Assembly (NCBI RefSeq): GCF_027942865.1
Contig: NC_134522.1
Location: 7,963,849 to 8,027,848 of the forward strand
Origin: Odontesthes bonariensis
Lineage: Eukaryota; Chordata; Actinopteri; Atheriniformes; Atherinopsidae
Length of the DNA: 64,000 bases
Direction: 5' to 3'
Below, in pieces: positions 1 to 10,959 of this stretch. The notes under the pieces were generated by a model. It was not told where the DNA came from. It worked only from the letters and a program-made list of their open reading frames with translations, and searched no databases. The first letter of the stretch is position 1. Every line of letters starts with the position of its first letter. The translations under genes and the position numbers were made by a program.

Positions 1-304
1 GCTTCTTTATGACGTTGTGCCCATGTGCCTCAGCGGTGTCTCCCTTCAGCGCAGTGACCTCCTTTGGTCTGTAAACAGCCGGAATAACGAGTAACGAGGA
101 AGAATGGATAATTACTTGTTACAGGGTCAGTAAAGTAAGTGCATTTTAAATAACATTTAGTTGTATATCTCCTGTGTTGTTTATATCGTAGGCAAATAAG
201 AAGTGTTTGCATCAGCAGCTATTAGTTTCATCTTAACTGGTGGGATTTTGGGACTCTGCGCTCAGTTTTAGTTTCTTTGATAAGTTATGCCAGAGCTTTA
301 GGGA
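1..304 (+). promoter_or_regulatory. trmt61b 5' flank / probable 5'UTR
   Basis: This stretch lies upstream of the trmt61b start codon. I see no TATA box, no CpG-island core and no convincing coding exon. In mammals TRMT61B lies head to head with WDR43, so a shared promoter could lie here or just outside the window, but nothing in these 300 bases identifies a wdr43 exon. The assignment as 5'UTR or promoter is by position only. Confidence 0.35.
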
Positions 305-3300
305 ATGGCTGTGCCCTGCAGATTCATCTTTATTCCCAGGCTGGTGACAGTTTGCACATCCAGGGCAAAGCACAACAGACAAAGGGATTTACTTGTAAAA
401 CTCACTAGAAGTGAAAGGGACTCCAGAACTTTTTCCACTGCTTCTGTGAGATGTAACCACGGTGAAGGGGACGGCTCAGACTCTTCACGGCTGAGCAGCC
501 AGCTGACATCCAGACAGGCTCTGCTGCCCAGGAGGAGGCGATCCCTGTCCCCGCTGGAGAGGATCAGCAGCCTGCTGCCCCAGGACGCCCTGGGCCCCGA
601 GGTGATGCAGCTCAGGGAGCAGAACCAGCAAGAACAGGGTGAGGATGCAGACACCCGGGTGTCAGTCCCACACTGCACACCACAGGAAAGTGGACCTGAG
701 GCAGTCACTGAAGACCAAGGTCTGGACTCCCAGCATGCCACCGAGGAGCCAAAACCTTCACCGTGGCCCACTCTTCCCGGGGAGAGCTTGCTCGCCTTTG
801 GGGAGCTTCTCATTGCGGAGTATCAAAGAAAAAGGCGGGTGGAGTTCAAGAAGATGTTCCAGCTTCAGAGAGGAGCCAGTGTGCAGAGCAGCTGGGGGAT
901 CGTCCTGCACGGTGACATCGCTGGACAGCCTGCAGGCCGCTTCCTGAAGACCAACAGGGGGGTTCCCCTCTTTATCCGCCGGGCCAGCCTGGAGGATTAT
1001 GTGCTGCATATGAAGAGGGGCCCCGTAATCACCTACCCTAAGGTAGAGAGTGTTTGTGTGTGAAGGTTCCAAATGCAGTCCAGTGTTGGTGTCGGTCTCC
1101 ATCTGTGTGTCCCTCTTTTCTCAGGACACAGCTGCCATGCTGATGATGATGGATGTCACACAGGGGGACTGTGTGCTGGAGTCGGGCTCCGGCTCAGGAG
1201 CCATGTCTCTGTTCTTGTCCAGAGCAGGTCGGCACTTTAACTTTCTCACATCAGCAGCCAGAACCTCAATACGCTTGTATTTTCTCATGATTGTTAATGC
1301 TTTTGGTCACCGTTTTCATGTCGAGACCATCAGACTGTGGGAGAGCCCTAACTGAAAGCATTTGGAGTATTGTGCAATGAACATTTTAAAGGGATAGTTC
1401 GCCTCTTTTGACATGAAGCTGTATGACATACAATATTAGCAAAATGTAAATGTATTTTATTTATACAGCCCTTTACAGACAATCCTTACGGTGTACCAAA
1501 GTGCTTTACAGCAGGTAATAAATAAAGAGAAGAATAAGTAAAAACAATAAAAGAACAGTGAAAGCAATAGAATACAACAAAATCGAATAAGCTAAAAGTG
1601 TCATCATACTACTGGGTATTAAAGCCATCCTCAATAAGTAGGTTTTTAGCCTAGATCTGAAGAGGTCAGAAATCAGACGCAGCTGGACGGGGGGCTTATT
1701 CCAGAGCCTGGGGGCAGCTTTGGGAAAAGACTCGCTCACCCCAGGGTTTGTATTCTGACCTGGGCACCTCCAGCAGAAACTGATCTGTTGACCTCAGAGC
1801 TCCACCAGGACTGTTAAACGCTCAGATAAATACGATGGGGCGAGGCCGTTAAGACTAAGAGTTTAAAAACAAACATTAAAAGTTTAAAATCAGTTCTATA
1901 AAGGACAGGAAGTTAAGAATAGGAGTGATGTGCACACGTCTGTTGGTGTTGGTTAAAAGACGGGCAGCAGCGTTCTGCACCAGCTAAAGGCGACTGAGAG
2001 AAGACTGGGAGACGCCAACACAAAGCGCACTGCAACAGTCTGACCTTGAACTTATTAGGGCATGGATGGCTTTCTCAAGGTCATGACGACTTGAAAACAT
2101 TTTAACTTCGGCCAGCAGACGCAGCTGGAAAAAACTAGTCCTGAAGACATTGTTAATCTGTTTGTCCGACCTCAGATCAAAGGTCAGGACTTTTTCCTGG
2201 AGAACGATTTTGTGATGCAAATGTATTACTCTTTTGAACGCATATTGTTTTGAGAAGCAAAACGCTTTATTTTTTAAACCCCAGCTAACTAGCCGGACTA
2301 CCTTCGTCAACGCCAAAACTCGGCTGAAACTCGGCTCACAGGACGCAGCGGGTAAGAAAAGAAAATGTTCATAAATAATATTGCTAATATTGGATGTCAT
2401 ACAGCTTCATGTCAAAAGAGGTGAACTATCCCTTTAACAAAGTCTTGAACTGTTGAGCAGCTCTGTCCTCCATCAGAGCAGACTGGAAAGCGGCTGGTGT
2501 CCTCAGTTTCAAGCACCTCCAGAGAATTTAAAGAAAAAGACGAGCTAAAAATAGTTATTAAATGAGCCTTTTAACACGAATCGAAGTGATAATGAAGTTT
2601 GAGTTTAAAGATGGGCATCAAATTTTAATCTGAATTTCTGCCCTGAAGAATGATTCTCCCCATTAGCGCCGACCGTCCTCATTAAAAAGCATGAACATCC
2701 TTTTAAATCCTGCGTTTAAGAAGTAGAGCTGCTGCAGCGGTTCTCACCAGCTTGTTAAAAATGACCCGACACAGTGGGATCTACGGGCGCCGTGCTGAGC
2801 CTGGAGGTCCGGGAGGACCACCACAAGAGGGCCGCGCTGAACTACGAGCGCTGGAGGGCGTCGTGGAGTCTGCGACGAGGGCAGGAGTGGCCCGCCAACG
2901 TGCAGTTTCACAACGCCGACCTCCGCGCCGCCTCCTCGCTCCTCGCCGGACGGGGATTTCACGCGGTCAGCGTCTGGCTTGAACACAGCACACCGAAAGA
3001 TTTCTAAAGACTCAAAGCATCTCATGACTTCTGCTGGTTATTTCTGTCGCAGGTGGCTCTGGACATGATCAACCCTCAGCTGGTTCTGCCCACCGTGCTC
3101 CCACATCTGCACCCCGGGGCCGTGTGCGCCGTCTACCTCGCCAAGTGCGTAGCCGCCGTTCCGTCTGCTTCATCTCAAAAGCAGCAGCTTAAACATGTTG
3201 GGAAAACACTTCTTCTCTCCTTCTGATTATTGGCGTGAATGAAAAGTTGATATTTCTGCTCACTTTGAAGCTGCTTTTTGGAAGGTGGTTCAGGAAAGCC

Positions 3301-4978
3301 ACCAAATGGCAACTTATGAGCCATGCTGGTTGCCTGGGAACTTCACAGATTCTATGAAACTATTGCTCCTAGACAAAAGAAAGATGTCCCCCGATAAGAA
3401 AAACTAAAAGTCACCAAATGTTTCACCTCCTTTCTGCAGCAGGACCAACGTTTTTAAAACAACAAAAGCAAGAGAATTCAAATGATCTGGAAAGATTTGT
3501 CTTAATTAAATAAAACTTTGTGATCACTGAAGGGGAAATTATACTGTTTGAGTATAAATTATAGTTTAAAAATGACACAAAAACGCACCAAAAGATGAGA
3601 CGCAGCACGCCTTTCAGCCCAAACTAAATGAATAAATGAATGAGAACTGACGAAACTTTAAAAAAACAACAGAAGTCTTAAAAAAAAAATCAAACCAACG
3701 ATGTTTTGAGCTGTTGCAGTTTGTTTAGTGTGAATCAGGATTTGTGACTTAGTGATGTCGTTCAGCTCTGGGTTTCAAGCTGGGTGCATCACCATGGCAA
3801 CTCGCCCAGAAACCTAAACCATTCGTTTTCTTTTTTTGGTCCTTCCTGCTTTGGAAATATCTGGTTGTGACCCAACGCTTGCCTGATTTACCCAAACGTG
3901 CACACGCCCAAAGTCAGAACTCATCAGGTCAATAATCAGCACCGTGGCTCCGCTTAGCAACAACTTGGTTGTTAGGGTCAGCCGAGCCAGATAAACTGAA
4001 GATATCCCGTTTATGTGGAACCTGATTTGTAGTGGAGGCCCAGTTAATTTATCACTTTTTTTTTTTTTTTTTTTTCCCGTTGCTGTTCACTTTCATCCAG
4101 CATTTAAACTTAGTTTTAAAAAAAAAAAACTTTAACAGGTTTTGGTTTGGGAAGGTTCCAAATGGCATGAAATTAAAGAATAAAAGTGTTCAAATTTGAT
4201 CTTCTCAGCAGATTCTCCCTGATAACATCTTCCATCAAGGATAAGTCCTCAGAAAAATCCAAAGGAGGGTTTCTTTTCTTCTTTCAGCCTTCCAGGTCTG
4301 CGTTTTAGGCCAAATGCGGGCTTCAAGGTCCAGTTTCACAGATATGAGAGTTGGTTCGAATTCCAGCACCCTCGGTACCGTCTCTCATTGGTCTGCCACT
4401 CAAAAGAAAAAGAATTGAGCAGCTTCAGTTTGATATTGTGCTGAATAAGCAGGTGCTGCTCTCTGACTCTCCATCTCACACGCAGCATCACGCAGGTCAT
4501 CGACCTGCTGGAGGGTCTCCGATGCTCTGCTCTCCCTTTGCTGTGTGAACACATCGTGGAGGTTCCGACCCGGGACTGGGTGGTGGCCCCGGCCCGGCAG
4601 AAAGACGGCCAGTACTGCTCCAGGAAAGCTCCGACTCCAAGTGAAGACTCCAGTCAGGGCGACAGTGCTCACACAGGTGACTTAAAGTAAAGCACCCGAT
4701 CGCTCCGGATGCCGATGTTCGGAGCATCACCCGCTCAGATTTCAATATTCTCTTTACAGAAGAACTGACAGAAGAACTGAGGACAGAGGAGGACTGTGGC
4801 CCGGCCTTTGGGAGCATCCCCTACATCGCCAGGCCTCACCACGAACAGAACAGCCACACAGGTCAGAGGCCGGCACGCTTCCTGTGTCAGAGTGGCCACG
4901 ACGTCGGCTGTAAACGCTCACCCTGTCTGTTTCTGGTTTTCAGCGTTCCTGGTGAAGCTGAGGAAGTGTGTGCGGTAG
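305..4978 (+). CDS. trmt61b: tRNA (adenine(58)-N(1))-methyltransferase, mitochondrial (TRMT61B), 7 coding exons
   Basis: SAM-dependent methyltransferase that makes m1A58 in mitochondrial tRNAs (known family role). Coding exons, by GT/AG sites and matching phase: 305-1042, 1125-1227, 2775-2965, 3053-3144, 4486-4676, 4760-4861, 4944-4978. They sum to 1452 nt, a 483-residue protein, close to the roughly 477 residues of the human protein. The N-terminus (MAVPCRFIFIPRLVTV) is basic and hydrophobic, as expected for mitochondrial import. Exon 1 ends in the family block with RGPVITYPK. Exon 2 has the SAM-binding glycine motif VLESGSGSGAMSLFLSRA. Exons 3-4 give FHAVALDMINPQLVLP and exon 5 gives NITQVIDLLEGL, both like the human protein. 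The C-terminus is AFLVKLRKCVR then stop. Intron 2 carries a transposon at 1390-2433. The gene converges on spdya. The first ATG was chosen because it opens the long first exon with a transit-like peptide; transcription start is not visible. Confidence 0.93.
1390..2433. mobile_element. Non-autonomous TTAA-target DNA transposon with ~50-bp terminal inverted repeats
   Basis: Both ends are flanked by TTAA (1386-1389 and 2434-2437). The termini are nearly perfect inverted repeats of about 50 bp, each starting AGGGATAGTTC and running through a shared GACATGAAGCTGTATGACAT core. A TTAA duplication with long inverted repeats fits Kolobok- or piggyBac-type elements; I cannot pick the superfamily. No transposase is visible. 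The interior holds a reverse-oriented LINE fragment, listed separately. The element sits in intron 2 of trmt61b and does not touch splice sites. Confidence 0.85.
1450..2260 (-). mobile_element. L2-like LINE reverse transcriptase C-terminal relic and 3' tail, inside the TTAA element
   Basis: Read on the minus strand, about 2000-2260 translates to the conserved end of fish L2-type reverse transcriptases: FFQLRLLAEVKMFSSRHDLE, then AIHALISSRSDCCSALC, then QSSLSRLQLVQNAAARLLT. At the low-coordinate end the minus strand reads CTGTAAAGCACTTTGGT and a TATAAATAAA tail, the usual 3' end of these elements. The 5' part of the LINE is missing and the frame is not open throughout, so it is a dead fragment. 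Confidence 0.75.
3145..4485 (+). other. trmt61b intron 4, no recognised element
   Basis: This is the 1.34-kb intron between a GTGCGT donor and a CGCAG acceptor. It contains a long T run near 4056-4077 and an A run near 4119-4128. I see no open frame or repeat family that I can name in it. Confidence 0.6.
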
Positions 4979-5037
4979 ATGCATCTGCACCAGGAACCCT
5001 GGACCCGGATTATTTATAAGCCAAATGTTGTCACTGG

Positions 5038-5043
5038 AATAAA
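5038..5043 (+). terminator. trmt61b polyadenylation signal AATAAA
   Basis: A canonical AATAAA hexamer lies 60 bases after the trmt61b stop codon. This implies a very short 3'UTR. No experimental cleavage site can be seen. Confidence 0.6.
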
Positions 5044-5049
5044 AGACTG

Positions 5050-6095
5050 AGAGGAGCATACATTTTGGTGGTTTGGTTCATATTTTCATTTTTGTAAATG
5101 TTGCTCGAACAAATGATTTAAGGTAAGCTAGCGCCGTTACCTCTATAAACTGAGATCATAAGAAGCTCTGCAGAGCAGTGGGACTTTAGGTGGCGTCATG
5201 GTGTAAAGAGAAATTCAGTTATGTAACATAGAAAGTACACCCTCTTTCAATTCTGGTCCATCCTTACTGCTTCCACAGGAATTAGGAGGGTAAGCAGGAG
5301 CCAGGTGCTGCTGATCAGAGGCACTGATTAACTGCTCATCAGTCAGTGCGTCTGCAGCATTCAGGGGTGTGTTAACACAATGCCAAGGAGGAAAGACATC
5401 AGCAATGATCTCAGAGAAGCAACTGTTGCTGCCCATCAGTCTGGGAAGCGTTAAGAGGAAAGTATGTCCTCCAGAGAACATTCAGGACATCTTTAAAGAT
5501 GGTTGAAGAGCAGATTAATTTTCTGTCTTTATCTCTTTTTCATGAGATAATCCCAACAAGTGCTTTACAGCCGGTGGTAGTACGCAGGAAAAAATAAAGC
5601 AACAGAGACGAATTCAAGTTCAACCTTGTATTTCAAACTGAAAGGCAGTGCTGGATGATCAAACGGGCACACTGACAACAAACCCAGCAGAGTAACAGAC
5701 AGCTGAGGACATGCATCCAAAGATAAACTCATTTACTGATGAACTGTGGAAACAGGACAGTACAGATAAGTTAAATAAATAAATAGATAAATAAATAAAT
5801 AGAACTGTGGCTGGAACGACCTACACTGACTCAATCTGTAGGCTTATCTACAAAAACAGCAAAATGATTGCATATTTCCACGTGCTAAATGACATTAGCT
5901 CATTGTGGCCATGTTTTACATTCAAATATGGTTGAATGGGTTATGTTTCCATAAATAGCTTGTTTAGCTTTAGAGGAGAATGACACAAACTGGGGGATGC
6001 AGACCTTCGCCTAAAAGATAAAGTGCGATTCAGTTCAGGAAAGAAGGCGTTCGTGAAGGCAGCGGACTGCTCGGCTGCAAAGGCGACCCGACGCT
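5050..6095. other. Convergent intergenic spacer / spdya 3'UTR
   Basis: About 1 kb separates the trmt61b poly(A) signal from the last proposed spdya codon. It should contain the spdya 3'UTR on the minus strand. It includes a short AAAT/GATA-rich run near 5770-5803. No clear AATAAA hexamer on the minus strand was found, so the spdya 3' end is not defined. Confidence 0.4.
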
Positions 6096-6157
6096 CTACA
6101 TCTCATTGATCCAGTCCATGAAGGCGTCGTATGAGGAGTTACAGGAAGAGGTATCCC
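6096..6157 (-). CDS. spdya: Proposed terminal exon of spdya (20 codons plus stop)
   Basis: On the minus strand a strong acceptor, CCTCCCTCTTTGTCAG, precedes a short open stretch ending [13 protein letters not shown] then TAG. The M-D-W pattern close to the end resembles the M-E-W near the C-terminus of mammalian Speedy A. A phase-1 donor CCCC|GTAGGT at 8081 in the preceding exon joins in frame. The 1.9-kb intron between them shows nothing else recognisable. The alternative is that exon 5 simply runs to the stop at 8065-8067. Confidence 0.55.
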
Positions 6158-9100
6158 CTGACAAAGAGGGAGGAGAGAAACACCGGGTTTAGTGGAAAAC
6201 TGACTAACACACACAGTGTGTGTCTGACATAAGCCAAGCTGGAATTAATCCTACTCCTCCACTTTATTTCTAACTTAAACCCGTCGCTGGATATCATCCA
6301 GTCTTTACCACCAAATTTAGTGGCATCTGTACTGTGTGTAATGCGGCTACATTGTGATTCGCTCTGATCAAAGACCAATCGGCCCATTTCCGACCGTTCT
6401 GAGCAGTTCAGATATTTTCTTTGTCACTTCTTAAAGGGGAAAAATGGCTTGAGAGCATGTATTTGGGTGTCAGAAGTCAATAACATTTAAACCCTGAGAA
6501 AAACTCAAGCCCGGCATTTTGTTTTGGGCTCCCGAGAACTGGAAATGTCTCGTTCTGATTTGCATAGGAAAACTACATCACTTTACAAGGTTATCCTGCC
6601 TCCTGCCTCCTTCCTCTGCAGAATTTCAGCTCCAGATGATGATGCATTTGCTGCACCTCAGAGGTGGGAAAGTGGAACTCTTTTGTTCTTACTTTTTGCT
6701 TTGAAATCAACATAAAATCTCACCATTCTTTATGTAGCCTACATACGTGGAGAAATAACGAGCTAAAAATGTTCTGCCAGTGCTTCGTTTAATGTCATCT
6801 AAATGCTAATCTTTTAAATTCCACCTGTGGAAATATGGATGAATGCAGGTAAACCTCGTGGCAAAAACAAATGAAATATTTGCCATAAAAGCAACAGTTC
6901 TTAATGTTAGCCTCTAAAAACTGAAACAAAACAGAAATAGTGTGACGCTGAAGCCTAGAGTGTAGGCAGCAGCGGTGTTATGGTCTGCAATGCGCACTTT
7001 AACAATTTGGGCCGTTCAACACGAGCCTTTTGACAAGATTGTGCCTAAAGGAGCGCTTAGAAGCCCCCCAGCTGTCCGTGGTCTAACTGCAGACAAGGGA
7101 AATGCAAGTATACACAAATAAAGCCGTCAGTCACGTAGGTTTCTATCATTTCGAGCTCTCGGGCTATTTTCTGTATGCTCCATCAAACGCTAGTAACGGG
7201 CTCCTTGGTGTTATGGAGTAGTACAGATCTCAGAGGCAGCAGACCTCACAAAGAGAGGGGCAGAGTGGTGTCTTTGTCATTTTAACCCCAGCCTGTCACA
7301 GACGTTTTATCGATACCTCAGGAAACTGTGTCGCCTTGTGAAAAGTGGGCGTGATACGCCTCCTTAAAAGAAGAGCACTTCAAGCACACGCTGCTGTGGA
7401 CACCGAACATTTTAACAAAAAATAGCCGATTCTAAGAGCGGTCGGCCTCTGCAATGCTGTAAACCAAGCCTGGAAGAATAATTTGGGTCAATTTCTTTCA
7501 AACTCGCCAGAAGACCAACACTGTGAAAGTCTTATGGAAATAAGCAGAAAAGCAACTGCAGCTTTCAGCCAATCGGAGTCTATTATTACACATAATATCT
7601 TCTTTACGTTACTGTGAGTTGAGTGTGTGTTTATTAATCCAGCCGAACTCCCGATAAAGCAGCTCTAATTCACACATTTTTCAGCTTCTTTTGTCAAACT
7701 GAGACTGAAAATCAGCCCAATAGGACGAGTCAGTCATAAAAATCCAGATTGTAAACCTGCAGCAATACAACTGGAAGACCATGTCTGTGCAGTGAATTCA
7801 GCTGCACTCTGAAAACTTAAATGGCCTCCCACAGCAGAACACTAACAGAAAACATACTGGGACTTTCCGACCTTAACATTAACAACACAGCAGCTCAATT
7901 ATTCATTATTATTTTGAGTTATTTCAGATTGCTGGTTGACATCGGTGCCTGGGTATCACCATTTTGTGATTATCTGATGTGTTTAAAACAAACCCAGAGC
8001 TAACTCGAGTTAGACTCCATATAGGCGAGCAAATGCAAATGGTTTGTATGGGCAGTTAGAGGAGTTATGAGTGACACCTACGGGGAACCCCCTCAGGACA
8101 GAAGCAGCATGATGATTGCTGTGCCTGGGTTTTAGTCTCCGCTGCCTTCCTGTGAGAAGCAGTGGTCCTGGGTGGGGTGAACTCCAAACTGATGGCAGAG
8201 GTGAAAGAACATGGACAGGCATTGTCCACGGTCTGTGCAGATGACCGTCTGGAAGCAGAAGAAGAGACAGGGCTGTGATGTAACCTGTCGCCGCAGTTAC
8301 AGACAGCACAGGAGACCGGGGAGGCGGCGGGCCCGCGGGGGAAACGCGCTTGGCCTTGTTCACTGTACCGCCGCTGGGCGCCACTGTGGTGATCGGACCG
8401 CTGTCGCTGCCACACAAAGTGAGAGGAAACGATGGCCATCACCTGGAGGACGGAGGCATGGAGACAGGATCAAAGACACAGATCAATAAAGCTCAGCTAA
8501 AAACAGCACTGTGCAGCCAATGGGCCGATAAATCTACTTGCACGTACCTCCTCACAGCAGCGCCTGCTGACGGCGGCTCTGTACTGGATGCGAGCCCACA
8601 GCTCGTCTCGCTGTTTGAGGAAGCGGGGAAACTGCCTCCTCCAGTTCTTGCCAAGAGCCCACGGAAAAATTTCATACTTGCTCTCCTCCTCGTCCTCCTC
8701 CATGGTGTTGGCAAGATAACTGCAGGGAGGAAACAAGAGCTGAAGTCAGGGAGGTAGTTTTCCAAAAAAAAACATCCACAAGTGTGAAAGAAGTGGCACA
8801 AAAAGTTCGATTTTTAAGAGAAGATTGAATAAAGGACATCTGTGAACTTACAGCGCGATGAAAAAATTCTTTCTGGTGTATTCAGCAACAGTGAGGTGGG
8901 CCCGTTTGAAGTACACAAAAGTCATGGCAAGAAGGTACTGATGATTTGGGGGCAAAAAGATGGAGTCAGTACAGTTTCATCAAACAGGTTTGCTGCTCCC
9001 AGCACAGTAAAGACTTCACCTTGTCTGTCATTTTGTAGCAACAGTCCATCCTCAGAAAATCCACAATTAGGTCATCATCTGAAAACAAAACCAACAAATG

Positions 9101-9409
9101 AGTCCTTTGCTGCAAATCAAACCTACACATGATTACTCACCCGATTGTGGATTGATTTAAAACATGCAGTTCAGTTAGATGAGCTAGTCATTCACCAATA
9201 AGTTGGAAGTATGCAGCCATTTCCTGTCGCTGAATGAGAGACGGTGGGGCCATTTTAGCATAGCATACGTTTCGTTGGTTGGACTGGATCTTCCACAGGG
9301 GACTCTCGGTGTCTTGCCCGATGGCTCTGTTTAGGCAAAGTTGTCTTCGGGTCTGCCGAACATTTTTGCGTTTCACTCGCAGAGACGCAGGAGGAGGAGT
9401 CTTCATCAT
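6096..9409 (-). CDS. spdya: Speedy protein A (RINGO), CDK1/2 activator
   Basis: Binds and activates CDK2/CDK1 without a cyclin; in vertebrates it acts in G1/S and oocyte maturation and in meiotic telomere attachment (family knowledge). Minus-strand coding exons: 9409-9196, 9078-9020, 8937-8852, 8719-8548, 8442-8082 and 6157-6096. Exons 1-4 total exactly 177 codons and every junction keeps phase. The Spy1/RINGO box is clear: [95 protein letters not shown]. The start is set at the first of two tandem ATGs (MMKTPPP), inside an exon that begins after an acceptor at 9426. With the 6096-6157 exon the product is 317 residues; without splicing, exon 5 reads to a stop at 8065 (302 residues). The human protein has 313. 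The last junction is inferred; the rest is firm. Confidence 0.9.
6158..8064 (-). other. Proposed last intron of spdya, no recognised content
   Basis: This 1.9-kb stretch lies between the proposed penultimate and last spdya exons. I found no further exon with Speedy similarity, no RNA gene and no transposon that I can identify. If the terminal exon is wrong, this is 3' flanking sequence instead. Confidence 0.4.
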
Positions 9410-9454
9410 GCTGCAGCTTGTGTCATCTATGGGAAAGAGGACAGCAGAGTGGAG

Positions 9455-9790
9455 GCAAGGCAAGGCAATTTTATTTATAGAGCACAATACATACACAAGG
9501 CAATTCAAAGTGCTTCACAGCTACATAAACCACAAGAAGGCAATAAAATCATTAAAAAGAAATAAAAAATTTAAATAAAAAATAATAATAATAATAAAAA
9601 TTAAATAAAAAAACATTAAAAATAATCAATAATTAATTCATTTAAAAGTGAAGAGTGCAGATAAAAATACTTTCAGGTGTCATATGCACAGCTAAATAGA
9701 ACTGTTTTCAGCCTGGATTTAAAATTTTTCAGAGTTGAGGTGTTGTCAGAGGTGTGTTCAAAAGACGTTATCATTCAATACCCCAAAAGA
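9455..9790. repeat. Fish dispersed repeat with LINE-type tail (AAGTGCTTCACA family)
   Basis: Starts with a CAAGGCAAGGCAATTTTATT motif and continues with ACAAGGCAATTCAAAGTGCTT, followed by an A-rich run (about 9570-9640) and a CAGCCTGGATTTAAAA motif. This is the reverse orientation of a tail that recurs throughout teleost genomes. A related copy is at 58200-58450. It lies just upstream of the first visible spdya coding exon. Confidence 0.6.
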
Positions 9791-10499
9791 ATATGTCAAA
9801 TCATATTTTAATTGAGCAGCTCTATTAGCAAAGAAATACAAAAATGACCTGACCAATTCATTGAAAACTGCAGGCAATAAATTAATGAGGTATCAACCAA
9901 TCATTCCCACTTTAGGGGAGCGGCTAGTTTCCAGGAACTTGAGGGATATTTGACCTAAATGTTTACCCAATGGCTATTAATGTCATTCGGATATCAAGCA
10001 ATGACATTAAACAGCTTAGCAGCACACTTGCAGGTTACCTCATATCGCCGACACGCTACATTATCGACATTTATCGGTCTAATACATGTTTATTGCCGAC
10101 TTGTCCGCAGCATCATGACGTCTGAGGTAACCGTCTATCACCTGGCAAAACAGGATCTAGCCTACCTCGTTACGTTACACTTGACACAACTTAATTATAT
10201 TTTTCAGTACTAACCCTTGTAAAAAAAAAAATTGTCTGACGCATATTTTTTGGTTGGTTCAATTCTATGAACAACAGCAACAGCTGATGTATTATCTGCC
10301 GATGTTCTGTTTGTGTAATTAAACGACATAGTTGAGCCGCTAGCTAAAGAAAAATACACAAAAACTTAGCATCGTTAGCATCTCTGACACACTGATAAAT
10401 TACAGAGTTAAAACAAGAATAACTGTTGTTCTTAGTAACAGAGCTCATGCGATCAGCGCTAAAGTTTAAAGGGTTAAACTGAAGGTAAAACAATCGACA
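9791..10499. other. spdya 5' region, AT-rich, no recognised element
   Basis: This lies between the dispersed repeat and the CpG-rich promoter of spdya, so it is probably the first spdya intron. I see no coding exon. Confidence 0.35.
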
Positions 10500-10640
10500 C
10501 CAACCAGATAAGATGTTAGCAGCAGCGCCACAGGATCTCCCGCGAGAGCCTAGCTGCACACCGGCGCGCGCCAAACGCCTGGGAAAGTCCCGCGGCTCTT
10601 CTTCTTCTTTTCATTTTCCTCCTTCTTCTTCTTCTCCTCC
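10500..10640 (-). promoter_or_regulatory. Probable CpG-rich spdya promoter with an E2F-like site
   Basis: A short GC- and CpG-rich island in AT-rich surroundings, 1.1 kb upstream of the spdya start. On the minus strand, 10575-10567 reads TTTGGCGCG, a good match to the E2F consensus. CTCTCGCGGGAGAT lies close by at about 10537-10550, and a pyrimidine-rich microsatellite follows at 10598-10645. No TATA box. E2F control of a CDK activator would make sense, but this is inference from motif and position. Confidence 0.5.
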
Positions 10641-10959
10641 TTCTTTGTCTTGTAACGTCGAACGATCACGTCTGTCTTCAAAAACTGCAAAAAACATTGT
10701 GATACAAGAAAACATGTTCAAATATGGGTTTACACGCAGGCTTATTTATTTATTTATTTATCCAGATAAATATAAGGCGCGGAAAAAATAAAAAGTTTAA
10801 TTTACAATATGCAATTTTTAAAAAAAAACCCGTTTAGCTAAGAAAATATAATGCTCTTGATTTTTCACAGTGTACACTACACGCAGTGTATTCCTATTGT
10901 AAAAGAGAAACTACTACAACGACCACACACATGAAAACTAAAGGGCATAAAAAATACTG

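Noticed and set aside
298..813. Long open frame opposite trmt61b exon 1
   Set aside because: It is a shadow of the GC-rich first exon on the other strand; the plus strand matches TRMT61B.
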